A DNA stretch of 64,000 nucleotides from Rhizomys pruinosus (GCA_009823505.1 VZQC01005693.1:1-64000), one strand, 5' to 3'; numbered from the stretch's first letter, positions 12,627 through 23,375 are shown. A program made the numbers and translations. The notes: generated from the letters alone by a model not told the origin.

Positions 12627-13205
12627 NNNNNNNNNNNNNNNNNNNNNNNNNNNNNNNNNNNNNNNNNNNNNNNNNNNNNNNNNNNNNNNNNNNNNNNNNN
12701 NNNNNNNNNNNNNNNNNNNNNNNNNNNNNNNNNNNNNNNNNNNNNNNNNNNNNNNNNNNNNNNNNNNNNNNNNNNNNNNNNNNNNNNNNNNNNNNNNNNN
12801 NNNNNNNNNNNNNNNNNNNNNNNNNNNNNNNNNNNNNNNNNNNNNNNNNNNNNNNNNNNNNNNNNNNNNNNNNNNNNNNNNNNNNNNNNNNNNNNNNNNN
12901 NNNNNNNNNNNNNNNNNNNNNNNNNNNNNNNNNNNNNNNNNNNNNNNNNNNNNNNNNNNNNNNNNNNNNNNNNNNNNNNNNNNNNNNNNNNNNNNNNNNN
13001 NNNNNNNNNNNNNNNNNNNNNNNNNNNNNNNNNNNNNNNNNNNNNNNNNNNNNNNNNNNNNNNNNNNNNNNNNNNNNNNNNNNNNNNNNNNNNNNNNNNN
13101 NNNNNNNNNNNNNNNNNNNNNNNNNNNNNNNNNNNNNNNNNNNNNNNNNNNNNNNNNNNNNNNNNNNNNNNNNNNNNNNNNNNNNNNNNNNNNNNNNNNN
13201 NNNNN
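12627..13205. other. assembly gap (579 N)
   Basis: Unknown bases. The left edge is an 18-base poly-T, and the right edge starts exactly at a base equivalent to 11800. The surrounding overlap suggests that the gap has no real content. Confidence 1.
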
Positions 13206-14031
13206 AGATCTTTGAATGTCAGGTAGAAATCTGGTGTGAATATATGTGGCCTTGAGCTATTTTGTCAGGAGATTTTGCATTATTGCTTCAATTTCTTTAT
13301 TTGTTATGGGTCTGTTTAAGCTGTTGATCTCTTCTTGGTTTAAATTTGGGTGGTGTCTGTGATTTTAGAAATTAATCCATTTTTTAGATTTTTTAATTTA
13401 ATGGAATATTTAATAGATTTTTAACTTAATGCAATAATTTAATAGATTTTTAAACTATTCCGTTAAAATGTTCTGGATTTGTTTTTAATATCTATTGTGA
13501 TGTTTCCCCTTTCATCTCTGATTTTCATTTTTTTGTTTGTTTGTTTAGGAATTCACATTTTTCCTTTTAATTTTATATTATTCTAAAATATGAATACACG
13601 CCTTTCACCCATATACTAATTACAATTTCTGAAAATAAGTGGTAATCTAATTCTAGGGCCCCTTAAGAGATTCACATTATAACAGCACAGTTGCTTTCAG
13701 ATAATAAGAAATATAACATTAAAGTTGCTTAGCTTGGCTTTCATTTAAGGGTTTGGTGTTAGTATCCACAAATAAGGGAAACAATTCCCTACTTGTTATT
13801 TTGGGACTGTGTTACTTCACAGCATAATGTCTTCGAGTTCCATCTATATATCTGTAAAGTTCATGATGTCATCTTTCTTCTTCTTGTTTTTTGCAGAGGT
13901 GGCCGGAGCAGAAAGCCAAGAGACTTTCTTTTCTTTTTTTTTTTTCTTTCTTTTTTGTTTTTAGGTATACACACACATAAACATATCACCTGAATTGGAG
14001 GATTTTTTTCATTCTTTTTTTTTTTTTTTTT
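13206..14031 (+). repeat. right copy of the gap-flanking block
   Basis: Near-identical to 11800-12626 (see that entry). Here the poly-T is 17 long and is followed by non-duplicated sequence, so this contig reads through the point where the left contig ended. Confidence 0.95.
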
Positions 14032-14094
14032 GCTAAAAGATGACATGTTTTCCTTAAGGAAGTGTTTAAGGTCTGAGGTCTTTGTTAAAGTTAA

Positions 14095-14300
14095 TTTTTA
14101 TTGAGTGTATTTCATAGAACATTTCTTAATCAAATTTAGACTCATTCTCCTATCTATGCCCACCTCGTATGTCCCCTGGCCCCTGTCAGAGCTCATGGAT
14201 TCTGTCATACATGTTAAGTTCTGTCGTGCATCATTTTCTCAGTCTTTTATAACCTTTCTGATGCACAAGTTTACTGTTTTGGTTAGTTTTTATTAATATG
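14095..14300 (-). mobile_element. L1-type 3' end fragment
   Basis: It starts 'tttttattgagtgtatttca', then gives 'aaatttaga', 'agctcatggattctg' and 'cagtttttat'-like parts. The same order is seen at 25175, 51706 and 57438. On the minus strand this is a transcript end with an AATAAA-type signal. The 14033-14094 stretch before it is unassigned. Confidence 0.6.
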
Positions 14301-14576
14301 TTTTTCTCTCTCTTTTAAAAATTCCCTTTAATTTTATATTATTCCAACATATGCATATATAAACTCCACACATAAATCAAAATTACAAATTCTGAAAATA
14401 AACTATGGGTTAATTCCTAAACACATTTAGAGATTCACATTGTAACAGTAAAGTTGCATGCAGATAAAAAGAATATTAACAGAATATGAATACATATCTT
14501 CCATTCAAATTTGGTAATTACAATGTGTAAATACAAGTGGTAGGACAATTCTAGAGTGCAATAAGAGATTCACATT

Positions 14577-14823
14577 CGGGGCTGGAGAGATGGCCTAGCG
14601 GTTAAGAGTGCCAACCGCTCTTACAGAGGACCCAGGTTCGATCCCCAGCACCCACATGGCAGCCGAGAATCGTCTGAAACTCCAATTCCAGGAGAATTCC
14701 AGTTCCAGGGGAATCTGACACCCTCTTCTGACCTCTGCGGCATTGCACAACACGGGTACACAAACCTGCATGCAGGCAGTACACTCATACACATACAGAA
14801 ATAAATAAAAATAAAATAACAAA
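14577..14823 (+). mobile_element. B2 SINE with target duplication
   Basis: Starts 'ggggctggagagatggccta' and keeps a Pol III B-box-like GGTTCGATCCC near 14636. It carries the 'ccaggagaattccagttccagggg' -type doubled motif that marks one B2 subtype in this window. It ends in an (AAATAAAATAA)-type tail. Flanks AAGAGATTCACATT at 14563-14576 and 14824-14837 are identical. Confidence 0.97.
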
Positions 14824-14879
14824 AAGAGATTCACATTGGAATAGCACAGTTGCTTTCAGATGTAATGAAATATAATAAT

Positions 14880-15041
14880 GTCAGGCACGGTGGTGCACAC
14901 CTTTAATCCTAGCACTTGGGAGGCAGAGGCAGGTGGATCTTTGTAAGTTCAAGGCCAGCCTGGTCTACGGAATGAGTTCCAGGACAGCTAGGGCTACAGG
15001 GAGATCCTGTCTTGAAAAGACCAAAATAAATAAATAAATAA
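14880..15041 (+). mobile_element. B1 SINE
   Basis: Complete B1 ('caggcacggtggtgcacacc' to 'gaaaagacc') with an (AAAT)n tail, inserted into the L1 3' UTR. The target duplication is short, at most 'aataat'. Confidence 0.93.
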
Positions 15042-16019
15042 TAAAGTTGCTCAGTTTGCCTGCCAACTGGGGATTTTGTGTTAGCACCCACAAATGAGGG
15101 AAACCATTCACCTTTTCTTTTGCTGGGACTGTGTTACTTAACATAATTGCTTTGAATTCCATCCATTTACCAGCAAAGCTCTTGATGTCATCTTTCTTTA
15201 CTGCTGCATGGAACTCCATTGTGTAGATGTACCACATTTTTGTTATCCAGTCATCAGTTGAGGGGCATTTGGGTTTGTTACAGGTCTTTCCTATTGTGAA
15301 GAGAGCTGCAATAAACATAGCTGTGCATGTATCTTTGCAGTAGGATGCGTCTTGTGGGTATATACCCAGGAGTGGTATGGCTTGGTCAGGTGGTAGGCTC
15401 ATTCTAAGTTTTTTAAGGGTTCTCCACACTTCTTTCCACAGTGGTTGTACCAATTTACATTCCCACCAGCAGGGATGAGTGTTCCTCTTTCCCCACAACC
15501 TTTCCAGCATTTGGTGTATTTTGTTTTGTTGATCTTGGCTAGTCATATTGGAGACTTTTGGAGTGTGGTTTTAATTTGCATTTCCTTAATTATTAATGAT
15601 GTTGAACACTTTTTAAGATGTCTCTCAGCCATCTTTACTTCCTTACTGGTGAAGTCTCTGGTCATCTCTTTACTCCATCTTTTGAGTAGGTCATTTGTTT
15701 TCTTACTTCTTTGTTTTTTAAGTAGTTTATATATTCCGGATGTTAATGCTCTGTCAGATGTATCAGTGGTGAAGGTTTCCTCCAACTCTGTGGGTTTTCT
15801 CTTCACTTCCTTGAGTGTTTCTTTAGCTGTATAAAAGCTTTTGAGTTTGATGAGGTCCCACTTGTCAGCTGTTGTCCTTATTTCCTGTGCAGCTGCTGTT
15901 TGATTTAGAAAGTCTTTTCTTATGCCTATGTCTTGTAGGTTGATGCTGACTTTTTCTTCTATCACCTTCAGGGTTTCAGGTTTCAGGTTGAGATCTTTGA
16001 TCCACTGCAAATTGAACAC
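15042..16019 (-). pseudogene. L1 ORF2 carboxy-terminal third, antisense
   Basis: Two overlapping minus-strand frames (14965-15546 and 15543-16019) together read the L1 ORF2 carboxy region. The first holds the Cys/His-rich [15 protein letters not shown] stretch and MWYIYTMEF. The second starts at QWIKDLNLKPETL. One frameshift near 15545 separates them. The region stops at 16019, where orientation reverses. Confidence 0.92.
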
Positions 16020-17242
16020 AGACCCACATCAAAAACATCATCCATCATGACCAGGTTGGATTTATACCAGAGATGCAGGGATGGTTCAACATATGTAAGT
16101 CAATAAATATCTTAAAACACATAAATGGACTGAAAGACAAAAACCACAGGATCATCTCAATTGATATTCAAAAAGCTTTTGAAAAAAAATCCAGCATCCC
16201 TTCATGCTTAAAGTAATAGAGGGAATTGGACTGGAGGGATCATTCCTCAATGTTATCAAATCCATATACAAGAAACCCACAGCCAACATCATCTTAAATG
16301 GAGAAAAATTTGAAGCATTCCTCTTAAAGCCAGGAACATGGCAAGGCTGTTCACTATCACCACTCCTCTTCAATATAGGGATTGAAATGCTTGTTAGGGG
16401 AATAAGGCTAGAAAGGAAAATTAAAGGAGTATTAATTGGAAAAGAGGAAGTTAAACTATCTTTTTTTGCAGATGATATGATAGTTTACCTAAGGGATGCT
16501 AAAAATTCCACCATAGAACTCTTAGAAATGATTCAAAGTTTCAGTAAAGTGGCAGGATACAAAATAAACCTAGAAAAATCAGTAGCTTTTCTTCTATACC
16601 AACAATAAGCAACTAGAGAAGTAATATAAGGAGACCTTCCCAATCACAATAGCCTCAAAAGAAACAAAATATCTGGGAATAAACCTAACCAATGACACCA
16701 AAGACCTTTACAACAAAAATTTTAAAACCCTGAAGAAGGAGATTGAAAATGACATCAGAAGATGGAAAGAACTCCCATACTTGTGGAATGGAAAAATTAA
16801 TATAATAAAAATGTCCATTCTACCCAAATTAATATACAGATTCAATGCAATCCCAATCAAAATCCCCATGAGCCTTTTCAGAGACTTAAAGAAAAAAATC
16901 CTTAAGTTCATATGGAAAAACAAAAGATCACGAATAGGTAATGCAACCCTAAGTGAAAAGTGTAATACTGGGGGGATTACATTACCAGACTTCAACCTAT
17001 ATTATAGGGTTATAGTCATAAATACAGCCTGGTGCTGGGAAAATAACAGAACCATTGACCAATGGAACAAAACTGAAGGTCCAAACTTGAGCTCATATAA
17101 CTATAGCCACTTCATATTTGACAAAGGGGACCAAAAAAGCTCAAGTAAAGACAACATCTTCAGAAAATGGTGTTGGCAAAACTGGATCACCATTTGTAGA
17201 AGAACAAAATTAAACCCCTACCTTTCACCCTGTACAACAATA
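16020..17242 (+). pseudogene. L1 ORF2 reverse-transcriptase domain, sense (inverted 5' part)
   Basis: Plus-strand frames carry the reverse-transcriptase signatures: GWFNI near 16080, SPLLFN near 16360, then the catalytic FFADDM at about 16460-16480 in the frame 16204-16608, and GGITLPDFN...INTAW in the frame 16781-17290. The FADD catalytic pair is intact, but stops and frameshifts near 16190 and 16610 close the reading frame. The sense part ends at 'ctttcaccctgtaca', just before the point where the antisense part begins, so both belong to one 5'-inverted copy. Confidence 0.93.
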
Positions 17243-17383
17243 ATCTCTGATTTTCTTGATTTTTATTTGCTCTTTATTTCTTTTAGTTAACTGGGTTAAT
17301 AGTCTATCTTGTTTAACCTTTTGAAAAGTCAGTTCTTAGATTCATTGATTTTTGTATTATTTTCTTTGTATTTCTTTAATTTT
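17243..17383 (-). pseudogene. L1 ORF2 remnant (second part of the older L1)
   Basis: After the nested insertion the older L1 resumes with the duplicated ATCTCTGATTTTC. It continues as antisense ORF2 linker sequence, the part just after the endonuclease domain, up to the insertion of element A. Confidence 0.8.
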
Positions 17384-19337
17384 TTTTTGGTATTTTTTTT
17401 TAAATTAATTTTTATGGATGCTTTGTGCATTTCATACATTTTTTCCAATTCAGTTCAGGCTTATTTCCCTTTCCCTCCCCCCCACCCCCACCCCATCCTA
17501 GATCATGCATTCTGCCATAACTGTCCTGCATCTTTCTCTCAGTTTTTTTTTTTCATTTTTAGCTATAAGTGATAATCCATGAGTACAAGCATCCTTCATG
17601 CAAAACCTATCTGCAGGCTGTTGTGCCCAAACACCTACAGCCCCACCATCCAGTGGGGGGTGACAGGTTGTTTGTTCAATCAAGTTGATCAAATGAGTGT
17701 CCAGACTACATTGCTGTAGTTTCACCATTCACCCCAATCGCAGCCCTTACATTCTACCACGCCCCCTCTTCCGCAGGTTGTTCCCTAGGCTTAGAAAAGG
17801 GGCACAGGTGGATGAGAGGTAAAACAGTCCACTCTCTCTGGAGCTGTTGACTTGGACTCTGGTCAATTCTGGCTGTTTCCTTTCATGGGCTGACAGTTTG
17901 TCCAGGAATAACCTTTCGATCCTACTAATGAAGAACAAGCAATTAGATATATAGGTATTTAAGCAGCACTAATAGTTATGGTAGGTTACTTTAGCATAGA
18001 CACATGTTTGGATATGTTAATCCATGAATTACAATTTTCCCCCCTGTTAAATATGACAGGGTCTTACTGTGGCTTATAACATCTAACCTGTAGAGGATGT
18101 AAGCTTGTGGCATCAGCCATGGGTTATTTCTCCAAGGGGAGAGCCAATAGCCAATTAGATTTGGGATATACAGGCACATGGCTGCCTCTGCTGCACAGTA
18201 TTTCCAGGCAGGTGAGGTGTATCTGGTGCTGACGGTGGAGTCTTGCTTGACTCAGGGAGACCCATATTTGCTTTATTGGTTTAGTGGCCTTTGGTAACAC
18301 TCTCTGGCATTCCAGAGGCCATCTGTACACTTGCATGTGTGGTCTCAATACATCCCTCCCATGTTAACGTCATGTCTTCGGCAGCAGGGTCTTATTGCCT
18401 CTCCTCCTGTAGGTATCCCAACTTAGAGGCAAGGAGCCCTTACCTTTTGTGGGGCCTTGGATCCCCTGGCCAACATCCACCTGGTAGAACAATCCATTGC
18501 TGATGTCAGAGCTCCTGTATTAATATATTTTGCCTGAGTGCATAGCCCTAGGACTTTAGTATTATATTTGGTTCTGAACAGAGAGTAATCCCTTCCACAG
18601 TTCCCATGTCTAGTAGTCAATTAAAGAAAGCAGTTTTACCGGTTTTATAAGAGATCACCTCTACAATAGTTGTCTCCAATTTACAGTTGGGGAGCGACCT
18701 CATCATTGTCATATTTCTCCTTGTTCTATGGGGGGGAAGGCAAGAAAGTCTCTCATATCAGAACCTTTGTGGCACCTAGAAGGTAAGTTTCATTAGGACT
18801 CATTATAACTAGTTGTTACATGTAGGATCCACAGAGGGGTTCGATGTTTATGGCAATCTGAGGCTTTTCTTCCTTTGAATGTTCAGACGGGTCAGCCTTT
18901 CCGTTGCCACTTTTTGGTACATCCTACTCAATGCAAACCTGTATCTTTTCTTTCTCAGCCGTTAAGTTGGTGACGTTTTGTCCTGTTGGAACAAACAAAT
19001 CTTTTCCCATAGTTAGTTTTAAGATTTGAATTGCAGGGGTTTGATGAAAAGGTTTCATGTCTTTCTGTATCCCCCCCCCCCTTTTTTTTAGCGTATGAGT
19101 CTCCAGAAGATAGTTGTATTATACATGACTATAGGGTGGAGTCAAGGCATAGATTTCATCAAATTCACCCATGTTGTTTTGGGTGACTATATATGATTAA
19201 CTTGGGAAGCAAACTTAACATTTGCTTTACATAAAATCTGTAGAGCAAGAACTTTGGGATTGACACATACAAATGTTCTCTATAATTTCTCTGTTGTACA
19301 GTATCACCTTGTAGCATTCTCTTTAAGATGATTTAAC
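17384..19337 (-). mobile_element. element A, copy 1 (ORF-less L1-tailed retroposon)
   Basis: Flanks GTATTTCTTTAATTTT (17368-17383) and GTATTTCATTAATTTT (19338-19353) differ at one base and form a 16-base target duplication. On the minus strand the element ends with a 'catacaaagcatc'-like stretch, a G-rich tract (complement of 17467-17494) and A-rich tail. The 1.95 kb body has no L1 ORF similarity and only short chance frames. The order of 'cagcagggtcttatt', 'tggccaac' and 'tgatgtca' (about 18385-18510) parallels the L1 3' UTR at 8670-8840. It is therefore either a long L1 3' UTR or an L1-tailed non-autonomous element. Confidence 0.8.
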
Positions 19338-19353
19338 GTATTTCATTAATTTT

Positions 19354-20205
19354 AAAATCAGTTAACTGTATGGAAAGTGAATTCACAAATGAGATAGAAA
19401 TAGTGAATAAAAGCCAAATTGAAATTAGGATTGAAACGCTAATCAGAAACAACAGCAGAAAGCTTTGTAAGCATGAAACATAAAACAGAATATTAAGACT
19501 GGATGACAAAGTTGAGGATTTGGACTTCCTGATACAAAGATTATGTAAAATTTTAAAAAAGGAATAGATTACTCAGGAAATGTGGGACACCATAAAAAGA
19601 CCAAATAAATACATCCTTGGCATACAGGAAGGAGAAGAATCTCAGGTCAGTGTCATTTAGCAGATCTTCAACAGGATTATAGAAGAAAATTCCCTTAAAT
19701 TAAGGATTTACCCACAGATATTCAAAAAGCATATAGAATACACCAATTAGACATGACCAGAATAGAAATCCCTCATGGAATATCATAGTAAAATCATTAC
19801 ATATACAGAACAAAGAGAGGGTACTGAAAGCTGCTAGAGGAAACAACAACCTAGATATAAAGGAAGACCCAGCAGAATTACAGCTGACTTTCCAATGCAA
19901 ACTGTGAAAGCCAGAAGAGCCTGGACCAGAGTTTTCCCAATTTTAAATGACCATGAATGACAAACCCAAATACCTTATCCAGCAAATCTATTTATCTTGG
20001 TCATTTGGGAATGGAAAATTTCTCATGTCATGAACAGGCTAAAAATATTCATCTCTACCAAATCAGCACTACAGAGAATATTTGAAGCAATACAAAGGAA
20101 AAAGGAAAGGAATGAGTGTACCCAAGAGGCTGCAGAAAGAAAACAAAGAAAGGTCTAATAACAGAAACACAAATATATCCACAAATACAAAGAAATTAAA
20201 ATGAT
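19354..20205 (+). pseudogene. L1 ORF1 remnant, sense (inverted 5' part)
   Basis: The plus strand reads the ORF1 coiled coil from about 19380, then 'ccataaaaagaccaaataaa'. It continues into the carboxy-terminal domain with 'aactgtgaaagccagaagag' at 19900, which is the MKARR-type motif. The segment is split by several stops. It belongs to the inverted 5' part of the large L1. Confidence 0.8.
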
Positions 20206-20225
20206 GGTATCCATTACACAACTTT

Positions 20226-20453
20226 CTTTTGTTTTAAAAAAATATTTATTTTTGTATGTGCACGAATGTACTGTCTGCATGTAGGTTTGTGCACCTGTGT
20301 CGTGCAATGCCACAGAGGTCAGAAGAGAGTGTTGGATTCACCTACAACTGGAGTTAAAGATGGTTCTTAGCTGCCCTGTGGGTGCTGGGGATCGAACCCG
20401 GGTCCTCTGGAAGAGCAGTTGGTGCCCTTAACCGCTAGGCCATCTCTCCAGCC
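20226..20453 (-). mobile_element. B2 SINE with target duplication
   Basis: The plus strand is the B2 complement: T-rich tail, 'gggatcgaacccgggtcctc' near 20390, then 'aggccatctctccagcccc'. Flanks CCATTACACAACTTTC (from 20211) and CCATTCCACAACTTTC (20454-20469) are a 16-base target duplication with one difference. It lacks the doubled 'ctggaactggagtt' motif. Confidence 0.95.
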
Positions 20454-20469
20454 CCATTCCACAACTTTC

Positions 20470-21490
20470 AATAACAACACTAAATATCAATGGTCTCAAC
20501 TCCTTTGTCAAAACCAGAAACTAGTGGAATGGATCAAGAAAGAAAACCCACCTTGTTGTATTCAAGAAACTCAACTTCAAAAATAGACACTAGTTTAGGG
20601 TAAAAGGATGAAAAAAATAGTCCAAGAAAATAGCTCTAAGAAGCAAGCAGGTGTTACAAATCTGACAAAATAGACTCCAAATTAAAACTAATCAGAAGAT
20701 CTAAAGAGGATTGCTTCATTTTAATCAAAGGAAAGTGCAGCACAACAAAACTCTGGGACATTTTAAATGCAGACCTAATATCAGGAAGATGTTACAATCA
20801 GGAAAATATATGTACCAAACTCTGAAATGCCCAGTTTTATAAACACAGTACTCCAGATCTAGAAAACACAGATGAGCCCCAACTCAGTAATAATAGGTAA
20901 CTTTAATACTCCACTCTTTTCAATGGATAGGCCAATTGAACAAAGAATTAAAAGAGAGATATTTTAATTAAATGACATCTTATATGAAATGGCCCTAAAT
21001 GACATCTACAGAAAATTTTACCAAAGCACAAAAGAGAAAACTCACTTTCTACTCAGCAGCCCATGCAAGTTTTTCAAAAATTGGCCACATTGAGGGACAC
21101 AAAATAAACCTCAACAAAAATAATAAAATAATATCATGCATTCTATCAGACCACAATGCAGTACAGCTTATTATCAACAGGAAAAGAACCACTAGTAACT
21201 ATATGGACTCATGGAGATTAAACAATGCACTCCTGAATGATGAATCTGTCAAAGAAGAAAATGATAAAGAAATAAAAGTATTCCTGGAAATAAATGAAAA
21301 TGAAAATCCAGCACAACAAAACCACTAGGATATTTTAAATGTAGTCCTAAGGGGGGAATTATAGCTTTTAGTGCCTACATTAAAAAATATCAGAAACAGC
21401 ACATGTAAACAGTACAATGGAAAGCCAGGAAAAAGTATATCCCAAACCTAGTAGATAAGAAGAAATACCAAAATCAGAGTGGAAATTTCA
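20470..21490 (+). pseudogene. L1 ORF2 endonuclease region, sense (inverted 5' part)
   Basis: It starts just after the ORF2 opening ('aacactaaatatcaatggtc') and runs through the endonuclease domain. The frame 20999-21328 includes the ISCILSDHNAVQL stretch, with the SDH of the endonuclease active site, followed by the NNALLNDE linker. The segment ends at 'aaaatcagagtggaaatt', matching the start point of the antisense part. Confidence 0.85.
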
Positions 21491-22150
21491 CTCTATATTT
21501 TTAAAGCAAACCATTAACGCATAATATTATACTCAGAATACGTCTGTGGAGCTTAACTGTAGTTTCAATTTCAATCAGGCTAAATGAAAGTTCAATGGGT
21601 GATTTAGAACTGTCTTTTATAGCTATCATATTAAAAGGGAGGAAGCATAGGAGTTCATTACAGTGTCAATAACTCCTAATTTCAGAAGTACTTTTGTGTG
21701 CATGTTCTAATCGAGCATGGTCAAAAGAGTAAACTAATCTGATTCCCTACAGCCCATTTTCATAAATTTCTCACCATTACAGAGAAATAAATATAAATAC
21801 CTGTATTTATAGAATCATCTTCAGGAGAAGAAAGCCTTTTCATTTTTGTAATTGGTCTATTCTACAGTTCAATATTTTACATGGTATTCAGAAAAAAATC
21901 AGTCTGTCTCTTTGCACTCAGATTTATCTAGATTATTTGAACAGAAAGATTACTGAAATTCTAACTTTCTTCAATCTAGAATTAGATCAAGAAAGTTTGA
22001 ATTTAAGTCTGAAAATAATTCTGAGACATTAGCTATGTGAGAATGCATAAATATTTATTTTTATTTTTTTTTTTAAGAGCAGCTTTCCTACTTTGACACT
22101 ATATGTTCATATGCAGCTCAAGTAACTCTTTACTGATAAGAGGATATTTG
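21491..22150. other. unassigned AT-rich intergenic DNA
   Basis: No recognised repeat or frame. A poly-T run is present near 22063-22074. Confidence 0.5.
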
Positions 22151-22173
22151 TTTTTTTTGTTTTTTTTTTAATT

Positions 22174-22208
<35 letters not shown>

Positions 22209-22238
22209 TTTTTTATTGTATTTATTTATTTATTTTTA
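22151..22238. repeat. T-rich and (ATTT)n simple repeat
   Basis: Poly-T grading into (ATTT)n. It may be the expanded A-tail of the antisense L1 end that follows. Confidence 0.9.
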
Positions 22239-23150
22239 ACAAATCTAGACCCGTGTTCCCGCTCATTCCCCCACCCCACCAGAGCTCGTGCATTCTGCCA
22301 GGTATTTGGTCTTAAAGCTGGTGTTGGACCATTGATTGATGTTCTCCCTTAGCAGCTTGCATAGTGCTCTCCAAAGCTATGAGAGCTAGCCTTCAGAGGT
22401 GGTGGCTTCCAGCCAGGTCAGTTCCAGCTGTATTGCACCAAATCCAGTCTCCAAAGTATGTCCTGTCTTCAGCAATAGGGTTTTACCTTCAAGTTCTGGG
22501 AGACAATCAAGGGCTATGGCAATAGCCTGTGTAATTTTGGGAGTTTCTTGGACTACACTGGCCAACGACTCAAAGTAAGGTTTCTCTTATCTGGTACTGT
22601 TTCTTGTTATGTAGCCTTCATCTTTGCACATAGATTCATGTAGAAGTATTGTATGTGTAATTTGTCAATAGGTAGTTAAACTAATATGATTCTCTCAGGA
22701 TTTTTACTCCAGATAGGCATTATTTATCTCTCATCTCTCCCCTTGCCTGTCTAGCCCTCCTTCCATGTCTTCTCCATTTTTAAAAAAAAACTTTAATTTT
22801 ATTTATTTTCGTATGTGTATGAATGTGCTGTCTGCATGTAGTTTTGTGCACCCGTGTTGTGCAATGCCTCAGAGGTCAGAAGAAGGTGTCAGGCTCCCCT
22901 GGAACTGGAGTTAAAGATGGTTTTCAGCCACCATGTGGGTGCAAGAGCAGTCGGAGCTCCTAACACTAGGCCATCTCTCCAGCCCCCATGTCTTCTCCAT
23001 TTAAAGTATCCCCATTTCTCCCTTGATACTGCCAGGCTCTTATGGCCCCACTTCTTTGGGGCTCTTTTTCCCCTTTGCCCCTACCCTTTCTTTCTGTATC
23101 CCTCCTCTGCCCTCCCATTTAGATACCCTAATTTTAGCCATTTGAAGAAA
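22239..23150 (-). mobile_element. L1 3' UTR, antisense, split by a B2
   Basis: Contains 'agctcgtgcattctgcca', 'aggtcagttccagct', 'caatagcctgtgtaatttt' and 'actggccaac', in the order of the L1 3' UTR at 7842-9240. It ends in C/T-rich DNA (22700-23120). The B2 at 22780-22985 interrupts it and the two halves join cleanly. Confidence 0.75.
22780..22985 (-). mobile_element. B2 SINE with target duplication
   Basis: B2 complement with 'aggccatctctccagccc' at its right end. Flanks CCATGTCTTCTCCATTT at 22763-22779 and 22986-23002 are identical (17 bases). Around 22940 about 25 bases of the B-box arm are missing, so the promoter is damaged. Confidence 0.95.
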
Positions 23151-23164
23151 GTATTTTTAAGTTA

Positions 23165-23375
23165 ACTGATGAATTTTATGTATACAGGTGTTTTTTCTGC
23201 ATGTATGTAAGTTCACCACATGTGTGCAATGTCTGTGGAACCCAGAAAAAGAATATCAGTTCCCTGGAACTGGACTTAAAGACTGTTGTTAACCACAATG
23301 TGGATGTTGGGAGTGGAACCCAGATCCTGTGCAAGAACAGCCAGTGCTTTTATCTGATGAGCTAGCTCTTCAGCC
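23165..23375 (-). mobile_element. old B2-like SINE
   Basis: The order 'tgtgcaatg...aactggacttaaag...aaccacaatgtgg...gtgctttta...agctcttcagcc' is B2-like in complement, at high divergence. Confidence 0.65.

Larger units (their letters stand above)
14305..15180 (-). mobile_element. L1 3' UTR of the nested L1 (split by SINEs)
   Basis: The 3' UTR motifs are those seen at 12140-12480. They are interrupted by a B2 (14577-14823) and a B1 (14880-15041), and run directly into the antisense ORF2 carboxy end. Interrupted halves such as 'agagattcacatt' join correctly across the SINEs. Confidence 0.85.
12121..17242 (-). mobile_element. nested L1 insertion with 5' inversion (composite)
   Basis: The insertion splits the older L1. 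The flanks ATCTCTGATTTTC at 12108-12120 and 17243-17255 are a 13-base target duplication. The left end is a T-rich tail and L1 3' UTR. Antisense ORF2 carboxy sequence runs to 16019, then sense ORF2 fills 16020-17242. The left part also contains a second L1 3' UTR start (14305), a different 3'-UTR fragment and SINEs, so more than one event may be stacked. Real length is probably about 1.4 kb less because of the false duplication. Confidence 0.8.
7842..21490 (-). mobile_element. large composite L1 with 5' inversion and nested insertions
   Basis: On the minus strand the 3' part runs from a long 3' UTR (7842-9240) into ORF2 (9245-12120, resumed at 17243-17383). On the right, 19354-21490 is the same L1 in plus orientation: ORF1, then ORF2 up to the linker after the endonuclease. 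The minus-strand part begins, in L1 sense, at the linker point where the plus-strand part stops, near 'ITKIRVEI'. This is the geometry of twin-priming 5' inversion. Insertions of a second L1, element A, two or more B1 and two B2 have enlarged it. I did not find its own target duplication. Confidence 0.75.

Noticed and set aside
12589..13215. 208-codon frame
   Set aside because: Almost all of it is translated N bases of an assembly gap.
14577..14650. tRNA gene
   Set aside because: A- and B-box-like sequences and partial stem arms belong to B2 SINEs, which are tRNA-derived. No full cloverleaf is present.
14965..16608. Functional L1 protein
   Set aside because: Catalytic motifs are readable, but inversion, frameshifts and missing 5' parts rule out an active element.
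17384..19337. Endogenous retrovirus
   Set aside because: No paired LTRs, primer-binding site or gag/pol motifs were seen, and the poly-A end with 10-17-base target duplications points to L1-driven retroposition.
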